A stretch of 62,358 bases of DNA, from assembly GCA_013816485.1 (NCBI GenBank), contig JACDEI010000028.1, positions 1 to 62,358 of the forward strand, in the 5' to 3' direction. This DNA is from Planctomycetota bacterium (GTDB lineage Bacteria; Planctomycetota; UBA11346). The notes beneath the pieces were generated by a model that searched no databases, was not told the DNA's origin, and saw nothing but the letters and a program-made list of their open reading frames with translations. The translations under genes and the position numbers were made by a program. Positions 21,157 to 30,703 of this stretch are shown piece after piece (the stretch's first letter is position 1; every line of letters begins with the position of its first letter).

Positions 21157-24100
21157 ATGACCTCGCGCACCACCCGCATCCGCATCGCGGCGACCACCAC
21201 CATCGCGATGCTGGCCTCCGGCCTGTCGTTGCCTGCGCTGCACGCGGAAGAGCACGCCAAGCAGCCGTTCGCGGGGAAGCTGCTGGTCGATGGTTTGGTG
21301 GGCTATCAGATCGCCGCCAAGCCGTTGTTGGACAACGCGACCAGTTTCGCCATCGATGAGAAAGGGCGTTTCTACATCGTCGAAAGCCAGCGTCTGCGCG
21401 ATGGCGCGATCATCGATATCCGTGGTGCTCGGCAATTCACCCTGCGGGACTTCACGCTGCAGACGGTCGAAGAACGGCGCGAGATGTTGTTGGCGGATAA
21501 GACCAAGGACCAATACACGCGCAGCAGTGACCGGGTCGCGCTGATTGAAGACACCAACGGGGACGGCTTTCCCGATAAACGCCATGACTATGTCATCGAC
21601 GGCATGGGCAATGCCGAGGACGGCCTCGCGTTCAGCGCACTGACCTATGACAACCAGGTGTTCCTGACCTGTATTCCCCATGTCTGGAAATTCGAAGACC
21701 GCGATGGTGACGGCAAGGCGGAGGTCCGCGAGAAACTGCTCACCGGCTTCGGCGTCGGCATCAGCATGATGGGGCACGACATGCACGGCATCGTGCGCGG
21801 GCCTGATGGTCGGCTGTACTGGAGCATTGGCGACCGCGGCTTCAACGTCGTGACCAAAGAAGGTGTGCGCCTCAAAGCGCCGAACAGCGGTGCGATTTTC
21901 CGCAGTGAGCCCGACGGCAGCAAGATGGAGGTATTTTTCCACGGGCTGCGCAATCCGCAGGAAATCGCCTTCGATGAGTTCGGCAACCTGATGACCTTCG
22001 ATAATACCGGTGACTTCGGTGACATTGCCCGCGTGGTGTACGCCATGGAAGGCGGCGATGCGGGCTGGACCAAGGAACATCAGGCGCCCCATCAGTACAA
22101 GTGGGCCTTCCCTGACAACGAGGTCATGACCACCAATTCCCGTTGGACAGAAGAAAACATGTTCCGCCCCGACATGGACGATCAGCCGCAGTGGACGTTG
22201 TCGCCGGTGGCGAATTTCCAGAACGGCCCGTCCGGCATCGTTTATGCGGCGGGTGAATCCCTGCCGGATTCCCTGAACGGGAGTTTCCTGGTGAGCAATT
22301 ACCGCGGTGATGCCAAGAATTGCAGCATCCTGTCGTTCAAGCTCACGGTGGATGGCGCTGGCTTCAAACTGCGCGACCAGGATCCGCTGCTGGTCCTGAC
22401 GGGCATCGGCAGTTCCGACATCGACATCGGTTATGACGGTCGCATGTACCTGTTGGATTTCGGTGGTGGCTGGAGCGCCAATGATCGCGGTGCCATCCAC
22501 GCAGTGGAATACCCGGCAGGGCTGCAGAAAGCGTCCGTGCAGGAAACCAAGGCCATTTTCGCTAGCGGCTTCAAACAGCGCAAAGATCTGCAAAAGCTGC
22601 TTAGCCACGTCGACATGCGCGTGCGCCAGCGCGCCCAATTTGAATTGGTCGAGCGCAATGATTCCGCCGCTTTGCTGCAGACGTTGTCCGGCTCGGACGG
22701 CCTGTTGGCGAAACTGCACGCGTTGTGGGGCCTGGGCCAACTGCACCGCTACGGCAAAGGCGACTACTTGGCGAAATTCCTGGCGGCAGCGGCCGCTGAT
22801 GAGGTTGAGCTGCGCGTCGCGGCGTGTCGCATCCAGGGCGACCTGCAGGTTCCGTCCTCAGCCAAGGCACTGCTGACGTGTCTGGGTGATGCCGCGCGTC
22901 GCGTGCAAAGCCATGCGGCCATCGCCCTGGGCAAGATGAAACACAAAGAGGCTGCGCCGGCCCTGTGGGCGGCGCTGAAAAAGAACGATGCGGATAAGGA
23001 TCGCTACCTGCGCATCGCCATCGTCAATGCCTTGGCTGCCATCGCTGATGAAGCCGGTGCCGTGGCACAGGCGGGAGCATCAGAACGGGAAATGCGCCTG
23101 GGTGCGGTGTTGGTGTTGCGCCAATTGCACAGCGGTCAGGTGGTGCGCTTCCTGAACGATACGGACAAGGTGATCCAGGCGTCGGCATTGCGCGCGATCT
23201 ACGACAACCGGCTGACCGCTGCGTATGCTGAGGTCATGAAACTGACCGGGCAGGCGAGCGACTTTTCCATCACCAACCAACGGCGCATCGCGGTGATCAA
23301 TTTTCTGCACGGTGGTGTCGACGGTGCGAACGGTGTGCTGCGGATGGTGGGCAATTCCAAGGTGCAGACCCCGGTGCGCGAGCAGGGCCTGGGACTGCTG
23401 CTGCGCTGGAACAACCTGCCGGAATACGATCTGATCAACAACGACCACGCGCCGCTGGAGGATCGCAAGGAAACCATCTATCCCGGCATCCACGATGAAC
23501 TGAGCGCCTTCCTGGAGCACGAGAAATCACCGCTGTTGGCCAAGGGTTTGGACCTGGCCAAACAGGTGGGCATGAAGATGTCCGGCAAGCTCCTCGCCGC
23601 CCAGGCGCTGAATGGCAAAACCGAGATGGCAACCCGCTTGGCCTCCATCAAGGCCCTGAGCGCCAAGGAAGACGACTTCAAGGCCGCCTTGCCGGACTTG
23701 ATGAAGTTGCCTGAAGCGCAGATCCAGGCCACGTTGTTGGATCTCCACTTCCGCCTGAAGCTGGATGGACGTCTGGCCTTGGCCGAGTCGGCACTGACCT
23801 CCAAATCGCCGGAACGAATCCGCGTCGCCATCAATCACCTGATCAAAGAAAAAAACGCCAGTGCGCGTTTCGAGAAGTTGTGGAACGAACGTGCAAGCGC
23901 CTTGCCGGCGGCGACACATCTCGATCTTTATCTGGCGATGAAGGCCTCAGACCAGGAAGCGCTAAAGAAGCTGGCCGATGCCTTCGCCGCCGATGCGAAA
24001 AATATCCAGGGGCTTTCGCTCGTCGGTGGCGACGCGGCAAAGGGCGAAACGATCTTCCGAGGTTCGGGTGCCTGCGTGCAATGCCACATGGTCAACAATC

Positions 24101-24483
24101 AGGGCGGCATCCAGGGACCTGCGCTCGACGGCGTCGCTCTGCGCTCGGACCGTGCCACGTTGCTGGAATCGCTCCTCACGCCCAATGCCAAGATCACCGA
24201 TGGTTTCGGCACCATGACGCTCACGCTGAAAAACGGTGAATCCATCGCCGGGATCCTCAAATCAGAAAAGGACGGCAAGCTAGAAGTGCTGCTGCCCAGC
24301 AACGAGAAGAAAATCGTCAGCGTCAACGACATCGCCAAGCGCGATGGCCCGGTCTCAGCCATGCCACCGCTCGCCCTCATCCTGCCGCCGACTGACCTAC
24401 GCGACCTGATCGAATTCCTCAGTCAGCGCAAAGCGAAGGACGATCCGAAAAAGAAATCTGCCTCGGATCACGGGGGCAAGTGA
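21157..24483 (+). CDS. PVC-type dehydrogenase/HEAT/CxxCH heme protein
   Basis: 1108 residues with a signal peptide (IAMLASGLSLPALHAEE). Residues ~35-480 form the PVC-type membrane-bound dehydrogenase propeller (SFAIDEKGRFYIVESQR, ALIEDTNGDGFPDKRH, WKFEDRDGDGKAEV, HDMHGIVRGPDGRLYWS, GLRNPQEIAFDEFGNL). Residues ~490-940 are HEAT-like helices. The C-terminus is a cytochrome c domain with CVQCH at 973-977 and the VVxL-type tail found in these proteins. It lacks the DUF1080 domain of its relative at 14991. It probably works in the periplasm in sugar or alcohol oxidation; the substrate is unknown. Confidence 0.92.
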   Translation: MTSRTTRIRIAATTTIAMLASGLSLPALHAEEHAKQPFAGKLLVDGLVGYQIAAKPLLDNATSFAIDEKGRFYIVESQRLRDGAIIDIRGARQFTLRDFTLQTVEERREMLLADKTKDQYTRSSDRVALIEDTNGDGFPDKRHDYVIDGMGNAEDGLAFSALTYDNQVFLTCIPHVWKFEDRDGDGKAEVREKLLTGFGVGISMMGHDMHGIVRGPDGRLYWSIGDRGFNVVTKEGVRLKAPNSGAIFRSEPDGSKMEVFFHGLRNPQEIAFDEFGNLMTFDNTGDFGDIARVVYAMEGGDAGWTKEHQAPHQYKWAFPDNEVMTTNSRWTEENMFRPDMDDQPQWTLSPVANFQNGPSGIVYAAGESLPDSLNGSFLVSNYRGDAKNCSILSFKLTVDGAGFKLRDQDPLLVLTGIGSSDIDIGYDGRMYLLDFGGGWSANDRGAIHAVEYPAGLQKASVQETKAIFASGFKQRKDLQKLLSHVDMRVRQRAQFELVERNDSAALLQTLSGSDGLLAKLHALWGLGQLHRYGKGDYLAKFLAAAAADEVELRVAACRIQGDLQVPSSAKALLTCLGDAARRVQSHAAIALGKMKHKEAAPALWAALKKNDADKDRYLRIAIVNALAAIADEAGAVAQAGASEREMRLGAVLVLRQLHSGQVVRFLNDTDKVIQASALRAIYDNRLTAAYAEVMKLTGQASDFSITNQRRIAVINFLHGGVDGANGVLRMVGNSKVQTPVREQGLGLLLRWNNLPEYDLINNDHAPLEDRKETIYPGIHDELSAFLEHEKSPLLAKGLDLAKQVGMKMSGKLLAAQALNGKTEMATRLASIKALSAKEDDFKAALPDLMKLPEAQIQATLLDLHFRLKLDGRLALAESALTSKSPERIRVAINHLIKEKNASARFEKLWNERASALPAATHLDLYLAMKASDQEALKKLADAFAADAKNIQGLSLVGGDAAKGETIFRGSGACVQCHMVNNQGGIQGPALDGVALRSDRATLLESLLTPNAKITDGFGTMTLTLKNGESIAGILKSEKDGKLEVLLPSNEKKIVSVNDIAKRDGPVSAMPPLALILPPTDLRDLIEFLSQRKAKDDPKKKSASDHGGK

Positions 24484-24546
24484 TCCGACGGACGGCGTCG
24501 GCGTGAGTGCGCAAAATCCTAAAGCTCCGCCCCTATGGCCTGTCCG

Positions 24547-24751
24547 TTACCCATAAGTCGATCGAACGAAGAGACCGCCTGATTTTTCGCCACGAAGGCA
24601 CGAAGACGCGAAGATCAGACAGGAATCATCGCACTCATCCGGGGTTGCCAAGAGCCTGACGGGAGGGGTGGATTTCTTCGTGCCTTCGTGCCTTCGTGCC
24701 TTCGTGGCGAAGAATCGATCCGGTTCGGGTTGGAGGCGGACTTATGGGTAA
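24547..24751. repeat. Nested inverted-repeat element
   Basis: Outer 13-bp perfect arms, TTACCCATAAGTC (24547-24559) and GACTTATGGGTAA (24739-24751), enclose an inner 20-bp perfect pair at 24586-24605 and 24692-24711 (TTCGCCACGAAGGCACGAAG). The right inner side also carries three tandem copies of GCCTTCGT. No gene is evident in the 519 bp between 24484 and 25002. It looks like a small non-autonomous palindromic element. Confidence 0.9.
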
Positions 24752-24886
24752 TGGGCAGCCCTATGGCGTGGTGCCATGCCGGTTCGAACTTGGCGCGGTT
24801 GGTTGCCGATATTTGCGCACTTCGAGGTCAGCCGATTAGGGAAGATCTTCTGCTTGTACTGCGCCGCGCGGTACAGTTGACCGGCA

Positions 24887-24954
24887 GCGGTCGAGCTTGC
24901 TCAGATTTTCCGCACGTGTTGCCTGACCGGCACCTGTCGAGCTTGCTCAGATAA
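24887..24954. repeat. Short direct repeat pair
   Basis: Two ~30-bp copies begin with TGACCGGCA and end with GTCGAGCTTGCTCAGAT, separated by a few bases, just upstream of the KaiC-like gene. The 17-bp shared ends are identical. Function unknown; a regulatory role upstream of kaiC is possible. Confidence 0.8.
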
Positions 24955-25002
24955 TCCGAATCGGGTTGCTATGGTTGCGGGCTATGAGTATCCCTGGGAC
25001 CT

Positions 25003-26562
25003 ATGCCCACTATCACCAAAAAAGCCGCCAAAAAAGCCGCCCGAAGCGCAAAAAAAACCAAAACTCCGCATAAAACCCGTACTCCGAAATGCCCGACCGG
25101 CATCGCTGGTTTCGACCAGATCTCGGAAGGCGGGCTGCCGCGAGACCGAGCCACCCTGGTGTGCGGCGGCGCGGGCTCGGGCAAGACCCTGTGGGGGATC
25201 GACTTCCTGATCAAGGGCGCGACCGAGTTCCGCGAGAACGGCATCTTCATGTCGTTCGAGGAGACCGTCGAGGACCTCTACCGCGACGTGGCCTCCCTGA
25301 ACATGGACCTGCAGGGGCTCGTCGCGAAGGGAAAGATCCAGGTCGAGCACGTCCTGCTTGAGCGCCGGGACATCCAGGAGAGCGATTTCAACCTTGAGGG
25401 CGTCCTCATCCGTCTGGAGCATGCCATCGACGCCATCGGCGCCAAGCGCGTGGTGCTCGATTCCATTGAGTCCCTGTTCTCCGGCATCGCCGACCTCGGC
25501 GTTCTGCGCATGGAGGTGAAGCGGCTGTTTCGCTGGTTCAAAGAGAAGCGCGTCACGGCCATCGTCACCGGCGAGCCCGGCCAGGGGACCTACAGCCGCC
25601 ACGGCCTTGAGGAGTACATCACCGATTGCCTGATCTTCCTCGACAACCGCGTCTACGAGCAGGTCTCCGTGCGCCGCATCCGCATCGTCAAGTACCGCGG
25701 CTCGTACCACGGGACCAACGAGTACCCGTTCGTGATCGACGGATCAGGCCTCTCGGTGATCCCTGTCACCGCCGCGGCGCTGGACCGCCTCGGGACCGAC
25801 AAGCGCGTCTCGACTGGCATCCACTCGCTGGACAAGTTGTTCGGCGACGGCCGCCGCAGCGGGGGCTACACTAAGGGCAGCTCGATCCTCGCCTCGGGCA
25901 CCGCCGGGACCGGGAAGACCAGCCTCGCGACGGCGTTCGCGTTCGCCCGCTGCCGCGCCGACGAACGGTGCCTGTTCCTGTCCTATGAAGAGTCCCCAGG
26001 GCAGCTCATTCAGAACATGAGCTCCATCGGCTTCGACCTCAAGCCGATGCTGAGATCGGGGCTGCTAAAGATCATCTCCACCCGGCCGTCGCTGTTCGGC
26101 CTGGAGAAACACCTGCTTGAACTGCACAAAGTGATCGCCGAGTTCAAGCCGAGCGCCGTCATCATCGATCCCCTGACCAGCCTGGTCGCCGAGGGCAACC
26201 CCCACGAGATCGAATCGATGGTGACGCGCATGATCGACATGCTGAAATCCAGGGGCATCACCGCCTTCTTCACCAGCCTGGTGCCGTCGACCTCGCAGAA
26301 CTTCATGAGCGGCGAGATTGGCGTGTCGTCGCTGATCGACACCTGGATCGTGGTCCGCGAGATCGAGGAGGAGCCCAGCCGGCGGCGCGTCCGCGGGCTC
26401 TACATCGTCAAGTCCCGCGGCATGAACCATTCCAGCGACATCCACAAACTGGTCATGAGCGATACCGGGCTGGCGCTGGTGCCGATGCCCACCGGCCCGC
26501 GCACCAAGGGACGCAGGGACGCGCCACAAGCCCAGGGCGACGATTCCACGGCGGAGACCTAA
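25003..26562 (+). CDS. KaiC-like double RecA-domain ATPase
   Basis: 519 residues. A Lys-rich tail (~28 residues) precedes two tandem KaiC/RadA-type ATPase domains. Domain I has Walker A GGAGSGKT at 55-62, the paired acidic residues in MSFEET (E86-E87) and Walker B-like VVLDSIESL. Domain II has GTAGTGKT at ~299-306, LSYEESPGQL and VIIDPLTSL. This is the KaiC-like family found in many non-cyanobacterial bacteria, and usually not true circadian KaiC because KaiA and KaiB are absent. No KaiB is visible in the window. The gene is 3 bp from the CheB gene downstream, so the two probably form one operon and one signalling module. Confidence 0.93.
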   Translation: MPTITKKAAKKAARSAKKTKTPHKTRTPKCPTGIAGFDQISEGGLPRDRATLVCGGAGSGKTLWGIDFLIKGATEFRENGIFMSFEETVEDLYRDVASLNMDLQGLVAKGKIQVEHVLLERRDIQESDFNLEGVLIRLEHAIDAIGAKRVVLDSIESLFSGIADLGVLRMEVKRLFRWFKEKRVTAIVTGEPGQGTYSRHGLEEYITDCLIFLDNRVYEQVSVRRIRIVKYRGSYHGTNEYPFVIDGSGLSVIPVTAAALDRLGTDKRVSTGIHSLDKLFGDGRRSGGYTKGSSILASGTAGTGKTSLATAFAFARCRADERCLFLSYEESPGQLIQNMSSIGFDLKPMLRSGLLKIISTRPSLFGLEKHLLELHKVIAEFKPSAVIIDPLTSLVAEGNPHEIESMVTRMIDMLKSRGITAFFTSLVPSTSQNFMSGEIGVSSLIDTWIVVREIEEEPSRRRVRGLYIVKSRGMNHSSDIHKLVMSDTGLALVPMPTGPRTKGRRDAPQAQGDDSTAET

Positions 26563-26565
26563 GCG

Positions 26566-27144
26566 ATGCGCGCCGCGCGTCCCAGCTTCGTGGTCGGCAT
26601 CGGCGGGTCGGCCGGCGGCCTGCGCGGCTACCTGGCCCTCTTCGACGCCCTGCGCGCCGACACGGGCATGTCGTTCATCGTCATTTCGCACATCCTGCCG
26701 AGCTCCACCCACAGCCTGCTGGCCGAGCTCCTTGCCGCCCACACCCGGATGCCGGTGCAGGTGGCCGCCGAGGCGATGACGATCCAGGCGGACCACGTGT
26801 ACGTAATCCCGCCGAACGCGGATCTGCGCCTGGTGGATTACGCCTTCCGCATCACCTCGCCGCGCACCATGAACCGCCAGGTGGACATCTTCCTCACCTC
26901 CATCGCCAAGGCCGTGGGCCCGCTGGCGATCGGCATCGTCCTGTCCGGCTACGATGGCGACGGCTCCAAGGCCTGCGCCTCCATCAAGGCGCTGGGCGGG
27001 ACGACCTTCGCCCAGGACGAGTCCGCCAGCGTGACCGAGATGCCGCGCAGCGCCGTGGCCTCCGGCTGCGTCGATTTCGTCCTGCCGGTCGCGGAGATGG
27101 CGCACGAACTGCACAGGATCAGCAGGCGCGTCGGCGTACACTAG
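26566..27144 (+). CDS. Stand-alone CheB-type methylesterase domain
   Basis: 192 residues of the CheB catalytic domain alone. The fold has the nucleophile motif GIGGSAGG (Ser15), VISHILP (His42) and LSGYDGDG with candidate catalytic Asp132, and then the AQDESASVTEMPRSAVASG segment typical of CheB. No receiver domain precedes it, and no cheR or MCP gene is adjacent. Canonical CheB has LTGMGxDG here, so the active-site loop is slightly divergent. It follows kaiC-like by 3 bp with GGAGA upstream as a ribosome-binding site. Whether it acts as an esterase on a chemoreceptor is unknown; such CheB-like domains are often attached to other signalling proteins. Confidence 0.9.
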   Translation: MRAARPSFVVGIGGSAGGLRGYLALFDALRADTGMSFIVISHILPSSTHSLLAELLAAHTRMPVQVAAEAMTIQADHVYVIPPNADLRLVDYAFRITSPRTMNRQVDIFLTSIAKAVGPLAIGIVLSGYDGDGSKACASIKALGGTTFAQDESASVTEMPRSAVASGCVDFVLPVAEMAHELHRISRRVGVH

Positions 27145-27326
27145 AGTCCTTGAGAGCGGCGATTGCGACCTGCCGAGTCACGTTTGGCGCCGTCGCCGCT
27201 GACCTGCATCCAACCGGGTTTCGGTAACCCGCCACGGATGACAACCGGCTTGCGAAACCTGCGCGACGATGATCGCCCCGGAACGAACACGCCAACGACA
27301 TCTGTCGCCGATCAACGCAGAAGCGC

Positions 27327-27896
27327 TCACGCAGAGTTGCGCAACGTCCAGGTGCTCATCACGCGTTTGTCCTCTACCAGGGTGGTCTTGAGCGGATCGA
27401 TACGGCTGGCTCGCCAACGTTGTTCGCACGCCACCAAGTCACCCAGTGTGGGACGATACGCAAAATGCGCCGCGACGTCGGGCAGCGCGATGCGCGTCGA
27501 GAGCCGGGCCAAGAAGATGCCGCCCGGTGCGAGGCGTTGCCAGCACGCATCAGCCCAACGATGAAAGGTGGCTTGGTCCGGCGCGAAGTGCAGGACCGCG
27601 ATGCAGATCACCGCGTCATACGACTGATCCAGGCGCAACTCCGGCAAACGCGCCACCGTGCAGGCATGAACACCCGGTAGTGAATTCAGCAACGTCGAAC
27701 AGGACGCGACGGCGGCCGGATCCGCATCGACGGCGGTGATCGTCAGCGACGCATGCGCCAGGACCGCCAGATTCCGTCCCGCACCGCAACCGATGTCGAG
27801 CACCGTGCCACCAGGACGGATGATACCGCGCAGCACCAGGTCGAGCAGGTAGATGTCGGCACCGATGAGCGGCGACCAGGAATCAGGTAGGGGCAT
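27327..27896 (-). CDS. Class I SAM-dependent methyltransferase
   Basis: 189 residues. Motif I is VLDIGCGAGRNLAVLAHA, followed by the acidic strand end ITAVDADPAAV and motif IV/V-like DAVICIAVLHFAPDQ. It belongs to the class I Rossmann methyltransferases (Methyltransf_11/25 type; TehB-like proteins have similar motifs). The substrate is unknown. The C-terminal region is duplicated as a remnant at 20914-21010. It is divergent from the Ser/Thr kinase, whose start is 204 bp away. Confidence 0.85.
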   Translation of the reverse strand: MPLPDSWSPLIGADIYLLDLVLRGIIRPGGTVLDIGCGAGRNLAVLAHASLTITAVDADPAAVASCSTLLNSLPGVHACTVARLPELRLDQSYDAVICIAVLHFAPDQATFHRWADACWQRLAPGGIFLARLSTRIALPDVAAHFAYRPTLGDLVACEQRWRASRIDPLKTTLVEDKRVMSTWTLRNSA

Positions 27897-28099
27897 GGGC
27901 GGAGTGTGGAGGCGACCAAGATCGGCGCAAAATGTCTCTCCGTAAGCTATGTATGCACATCACTCTTCGCATTTGGCGCTGCGCCTTTCCGGGTGGGCGG
28001 CGGGGTCGCGGTCAGCAGCCTGAGCGTATTCGGACTGGGCAGCGGGTAAAAAGTGCGGTACACCCTTGTGCCGGTGAAGCGTCACCGGCTGGAACTACC

Positions 28100-30703
28100 A
28101 TGTCGCAACCGGCAGACCGAATTGTTGCTGGCATCACACCAAAGGCTGGGGCGCTGGCCGAGACCGTGCGCCAGGGCGCCGCTCTGGCCGGGCCTTCTGC
28201 GCCAAGCGGCGAGGCAGACGGGCTTCGCCGCCTGACCGCAGAGAACGGCCGCTATGCGCTGGCCGCGACCCTGGGCGCTGGCGCGACCAGCGAAGTCCAC
28301 CGCGCGCACGATCGCATCTTTCAGCGCGAGGTCGCGATCAAGATCCTGAACACTGGTGATCAGGGCACGACCGAGCGCTTCATTCATGCCGCCCGGCTGA
28401 CCGCGCGGCTCGAACATCCCAGCATCATCCCGGTCTACGATCTCGACTGGCCAGTGGGGGGCGGGGCGCGTTTGGTAATGCGCCGGGTGGTCGGCATCAG
28501 CATGGGTGACGCCATCCGCCAGGCCGAGGCCGGCCAGGCGCCGGGCCAGATCAGCGACGTCAACCGCATCCTCACCGTCATCCTCAAGGTCTGCGACGCC
28601 GTCGCGCTCGCCCATTCGCGCGAGGTCATCCATCGCGACCTGAAGCCCGACAACATCCTGCTCGGTGAGTGGGGCGAGGTGATGGTGGTCGACTGGGGCG
28701 AGGCCAGCGAGCTGCACGAACACGAATCTGGCAGCCACCACGTGGTCGGCACGCCAACCTACATGAGCCCGGAGCAATCCGACGGCGCGCATCACGCCGA
28801 CGCGCGCAGCGACGTGTATTGCCTAGGCGCAACGCTGTTCCATGCGCTCTACCTGCGGCCGCCGCTGGGGCACGACACCGACCTCGCCCGCTTCTGGCAG
28901 CGCAAGCAAGCGGGTCAGATCGATCCGCTCAGCCCGATAGAGGAACGCCGGGTGCCGCGTCGCTTGTCCGCCATCGTGCGCCGGGCGCTGGCCGGCGATC
29001 CTGCTGAGCGCTACCAGACGATCAGTGCCTTTGCCGACGACCTGCACCGTTTCCAGGCCGGGCAGGCGGTGCGGGCCTATCACGAAAGCGCGTTCGAGAC
29101 CGCGGCGCGCTGGCTGTACCAGCACGCAAAAATGCTGGCGGTGGTGTCATTGGTGCTCGCCTCGCTGGGTGGCGCGTTGGCTCTGGTATGGGGCGAACGG
29201 CTGAAGGAGATCGCCACCTGGGGGGAACCGGTATTCACCGATGATTTTGCCGACGACAGTTGGCGTGATCGCTGGGCGATCCACCTGGGTGATTTCGCGC
29301 GTCGTGACGGACAGCTGGTGAGCACCGACAGGCAAGCGTCGGTCCTGATGTGCCGTCAGCGCTTCAGCGGCGCGACGGCGATCGAATTCACCGGCGAAGT
29401 GTTGCCGGATTCGCCGCTGTGCGATCTGTCGGTGTGGTGGTGCCGCGACATCGACTTCAGCGCCGACGGAAGTCGGGCACCGAAACTCAACGGGCTCTAC
29501 AAGCTGCAGGTCGGCGCCTACGACAATTCCTACACGGCCATCATCCTCTCCGACGAACGCCAGGTCGCGAGCAATCCGTTCCGCTTGGCCCACGGTACGA
29601 AATACCACGTGCGCGCCGAGATCGTCGACAACCGCATACGCCTGCTGGTCGATGGCCGCCTGCTGTGCGAATACATCGATCCTTTCCCATTCAGCAGCGG
29701 CTACGTCGGCATCTACGGCTACTACGCTGGCAAGGCCTTCGCACAGGTGCGCATCCATGCGCTGGGCGTGCCGGAAAAACTTTCCGCCACCGCCATTGGT
29801 GACGCCTTCGCCGGCCAGCAGCTCTACGCCCAGGCCGGGGACCAGTACGCCCGCGTGGTCGCGACGCACCCAGGCACCAGCCTGGGCCAGGAGGCGCTGT
29901 ACAAGGAAGGTCTCTGCTGGCTGCGCAACGGCGACCCTGAGCGGGCGGAAGCCACCTGGGTTCCACTCGCGCACACGCCATTCGCCGACGACATCGCCCT
30001 GCACCGCATCGACCGCAGCTTCGCCGCAGGCGATCATGCCGCCGTCATCGCCGCGATCGGCACCCTGGCCAAGACCGCGCGCGGCGAGATCCGCCCTCGG
30101 CTGGCGCAGCAGTGGGCCACCTATGCCTATGAGGTGCTCCGACTCGCTGAAAATGCCGGCACGAAGTCTCTGCTGACGGACTACCTGCGCGTCCACGATC
30201 AGACGCTGTCCGATCTCGCTGTTGCTGCCCGCGCCGCGGCCGAATGCCTGATCGAACTTGGGCGCATCGATGAGCTGCTGATCCGCTACCCGACCCAGCG
30301 TCATAGCTGCGCCAAAGGACTCTCCCTCCAGGGCCGCCTGATCGAAGTGGTGCGCGGTTATCCCGAGCAGTTCCAGTTTTGGTATCCGGCGTGCCTCAAG
30401 ACCGGCAGCTTCGCCGAACTGGCCGCCCATGCCCATGACGCGGACTGGGCCGCAACCGGCAAGGTCCTGCTTGGCCGGGGCGAGGAGGTGCTCGCCAGCA
30501 AACCTGCGCTGTCGGTGCGGCCCGTCTGCGAGGCCCTGATCAGCCTGGGCCGCTTCAAGGAGGCGCTCGCCACCCCAGGGATCCACTCCGATCAGGCGGC
30601 CCTGGCCCTGATCGCACTCGGGCGGGCGAGCGAGCGAGATCAGCGATCTTTCTCAGCAGTCCCTGGCCCTGATCGCCGGCAACCAGCCACAGACCCTGCT
30701 TGA
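28100..30703 (+). CDS. Transmembrane Ser/Thr protein kinase, frame-shifted near the end
   Basis: The kinase domain spans ~45-320: a glycine-rich loop (LGAGATSEVHRAHD), VAIKIL with Lys81, HRDLKPDN with HRD at 178-180, a DWGEA metal-binding variant instead of DFG, and YMSPEQ. A single transmembrane segment lies at ~345-366 (MLAVVSLVLASLGGALALVW). The exterior part has a DUF1080-like concanavalin domain at ~374-555 and TPR-like helices after it. The ATG at 28100 is chosen because the upstream frame lacks coding character. The frame ends prematurely at 30703 after a shift in (GCGA)3 at 30626-30637; deleting one GCGA would rejoin it to the next frame, ending at 31247 (~1049 residues). See the separate 3' part. 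Confidence 0.85.
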   Translation: MSQPADRIVAGITPKAGALAETVRQGAALAGPSAPSGEADGLRRLTAENGRYALAATLGAGATSEVHRAHDRIFQREVAIKILNTGDQGTTERFIHAARLTARLEHPSIIPVYDLDWPVGGGARLVMRRVVGISMGDAIRQAEAGQAPGQISDVNRILTVILKVCDAVALAHSREVIHRDLKPDNILLGEWGEVMVVDWGEASELHEHESGSHHVVGTPTYMSPEQSDGAHHADARSDVYCLGATLFHALYLRPPLGHDTDLARFWQRKQAGQIDPLSPIEERRVPRRLSAIVRRALAGDPAERYQTISAFADDLHRFQAGQAVRAYHESAFETAARWLYQHAKMLAVVSLVLASLGGALALVWGERLKEIATWGEPVFTDDFADDSWRDRWAIHLGDFARRDGQLVSTDRQASVLMCRQRFSGATAIEFTGEVLPDSPLCDLSVWWCRDIDFSADGSRAPKLNGLYKLQVGAYDNSYTAIILSDERQVASNPFRLAHGTKYHVRAEIVDNRIRLLVDGRLLCEYIDPFPFSSGYVGIYGYYAGKAFAQVRIHALGVPEKLSATAIGDAFAGQQLYAQAGDQYARVVATHPGTSLGQEALYKEGLCWLRNGDPERAEATWVPLAHTPFADDIALHRIDRSFAAGDHAAVIAAIGTLAKTARGEIRPRLAQQWATYAYEVLRLAENAGTKSLLTDYLRVHDQTLSDLAVAARAAAECLIELGRIDELLIRYPTQRHSCAKGLSLQGRLIEVVRGYPEQFQFWYPACLKTGSFAELAAHAHDADWAATGKVLLGRGEEVLASKPALSVRPVCEALISLGRFKEALATPGIHSDQAALALIALGRASERDQRSFSAVPGPDRRQPATDPA

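Noticed and set aside
25003..26562. True circadian KaiC
   Set aside because: No kaiA or kaiB is present and the protein matches the broad KaiC-like family found in non-cyanobacteria.
26566..27144. Full chemotaxis gene cluster
   Set aside because: Only a CheB catalytic domain is present; no CheA, CheW, CheR, CheY or chemoreceptor gene was found in the window.
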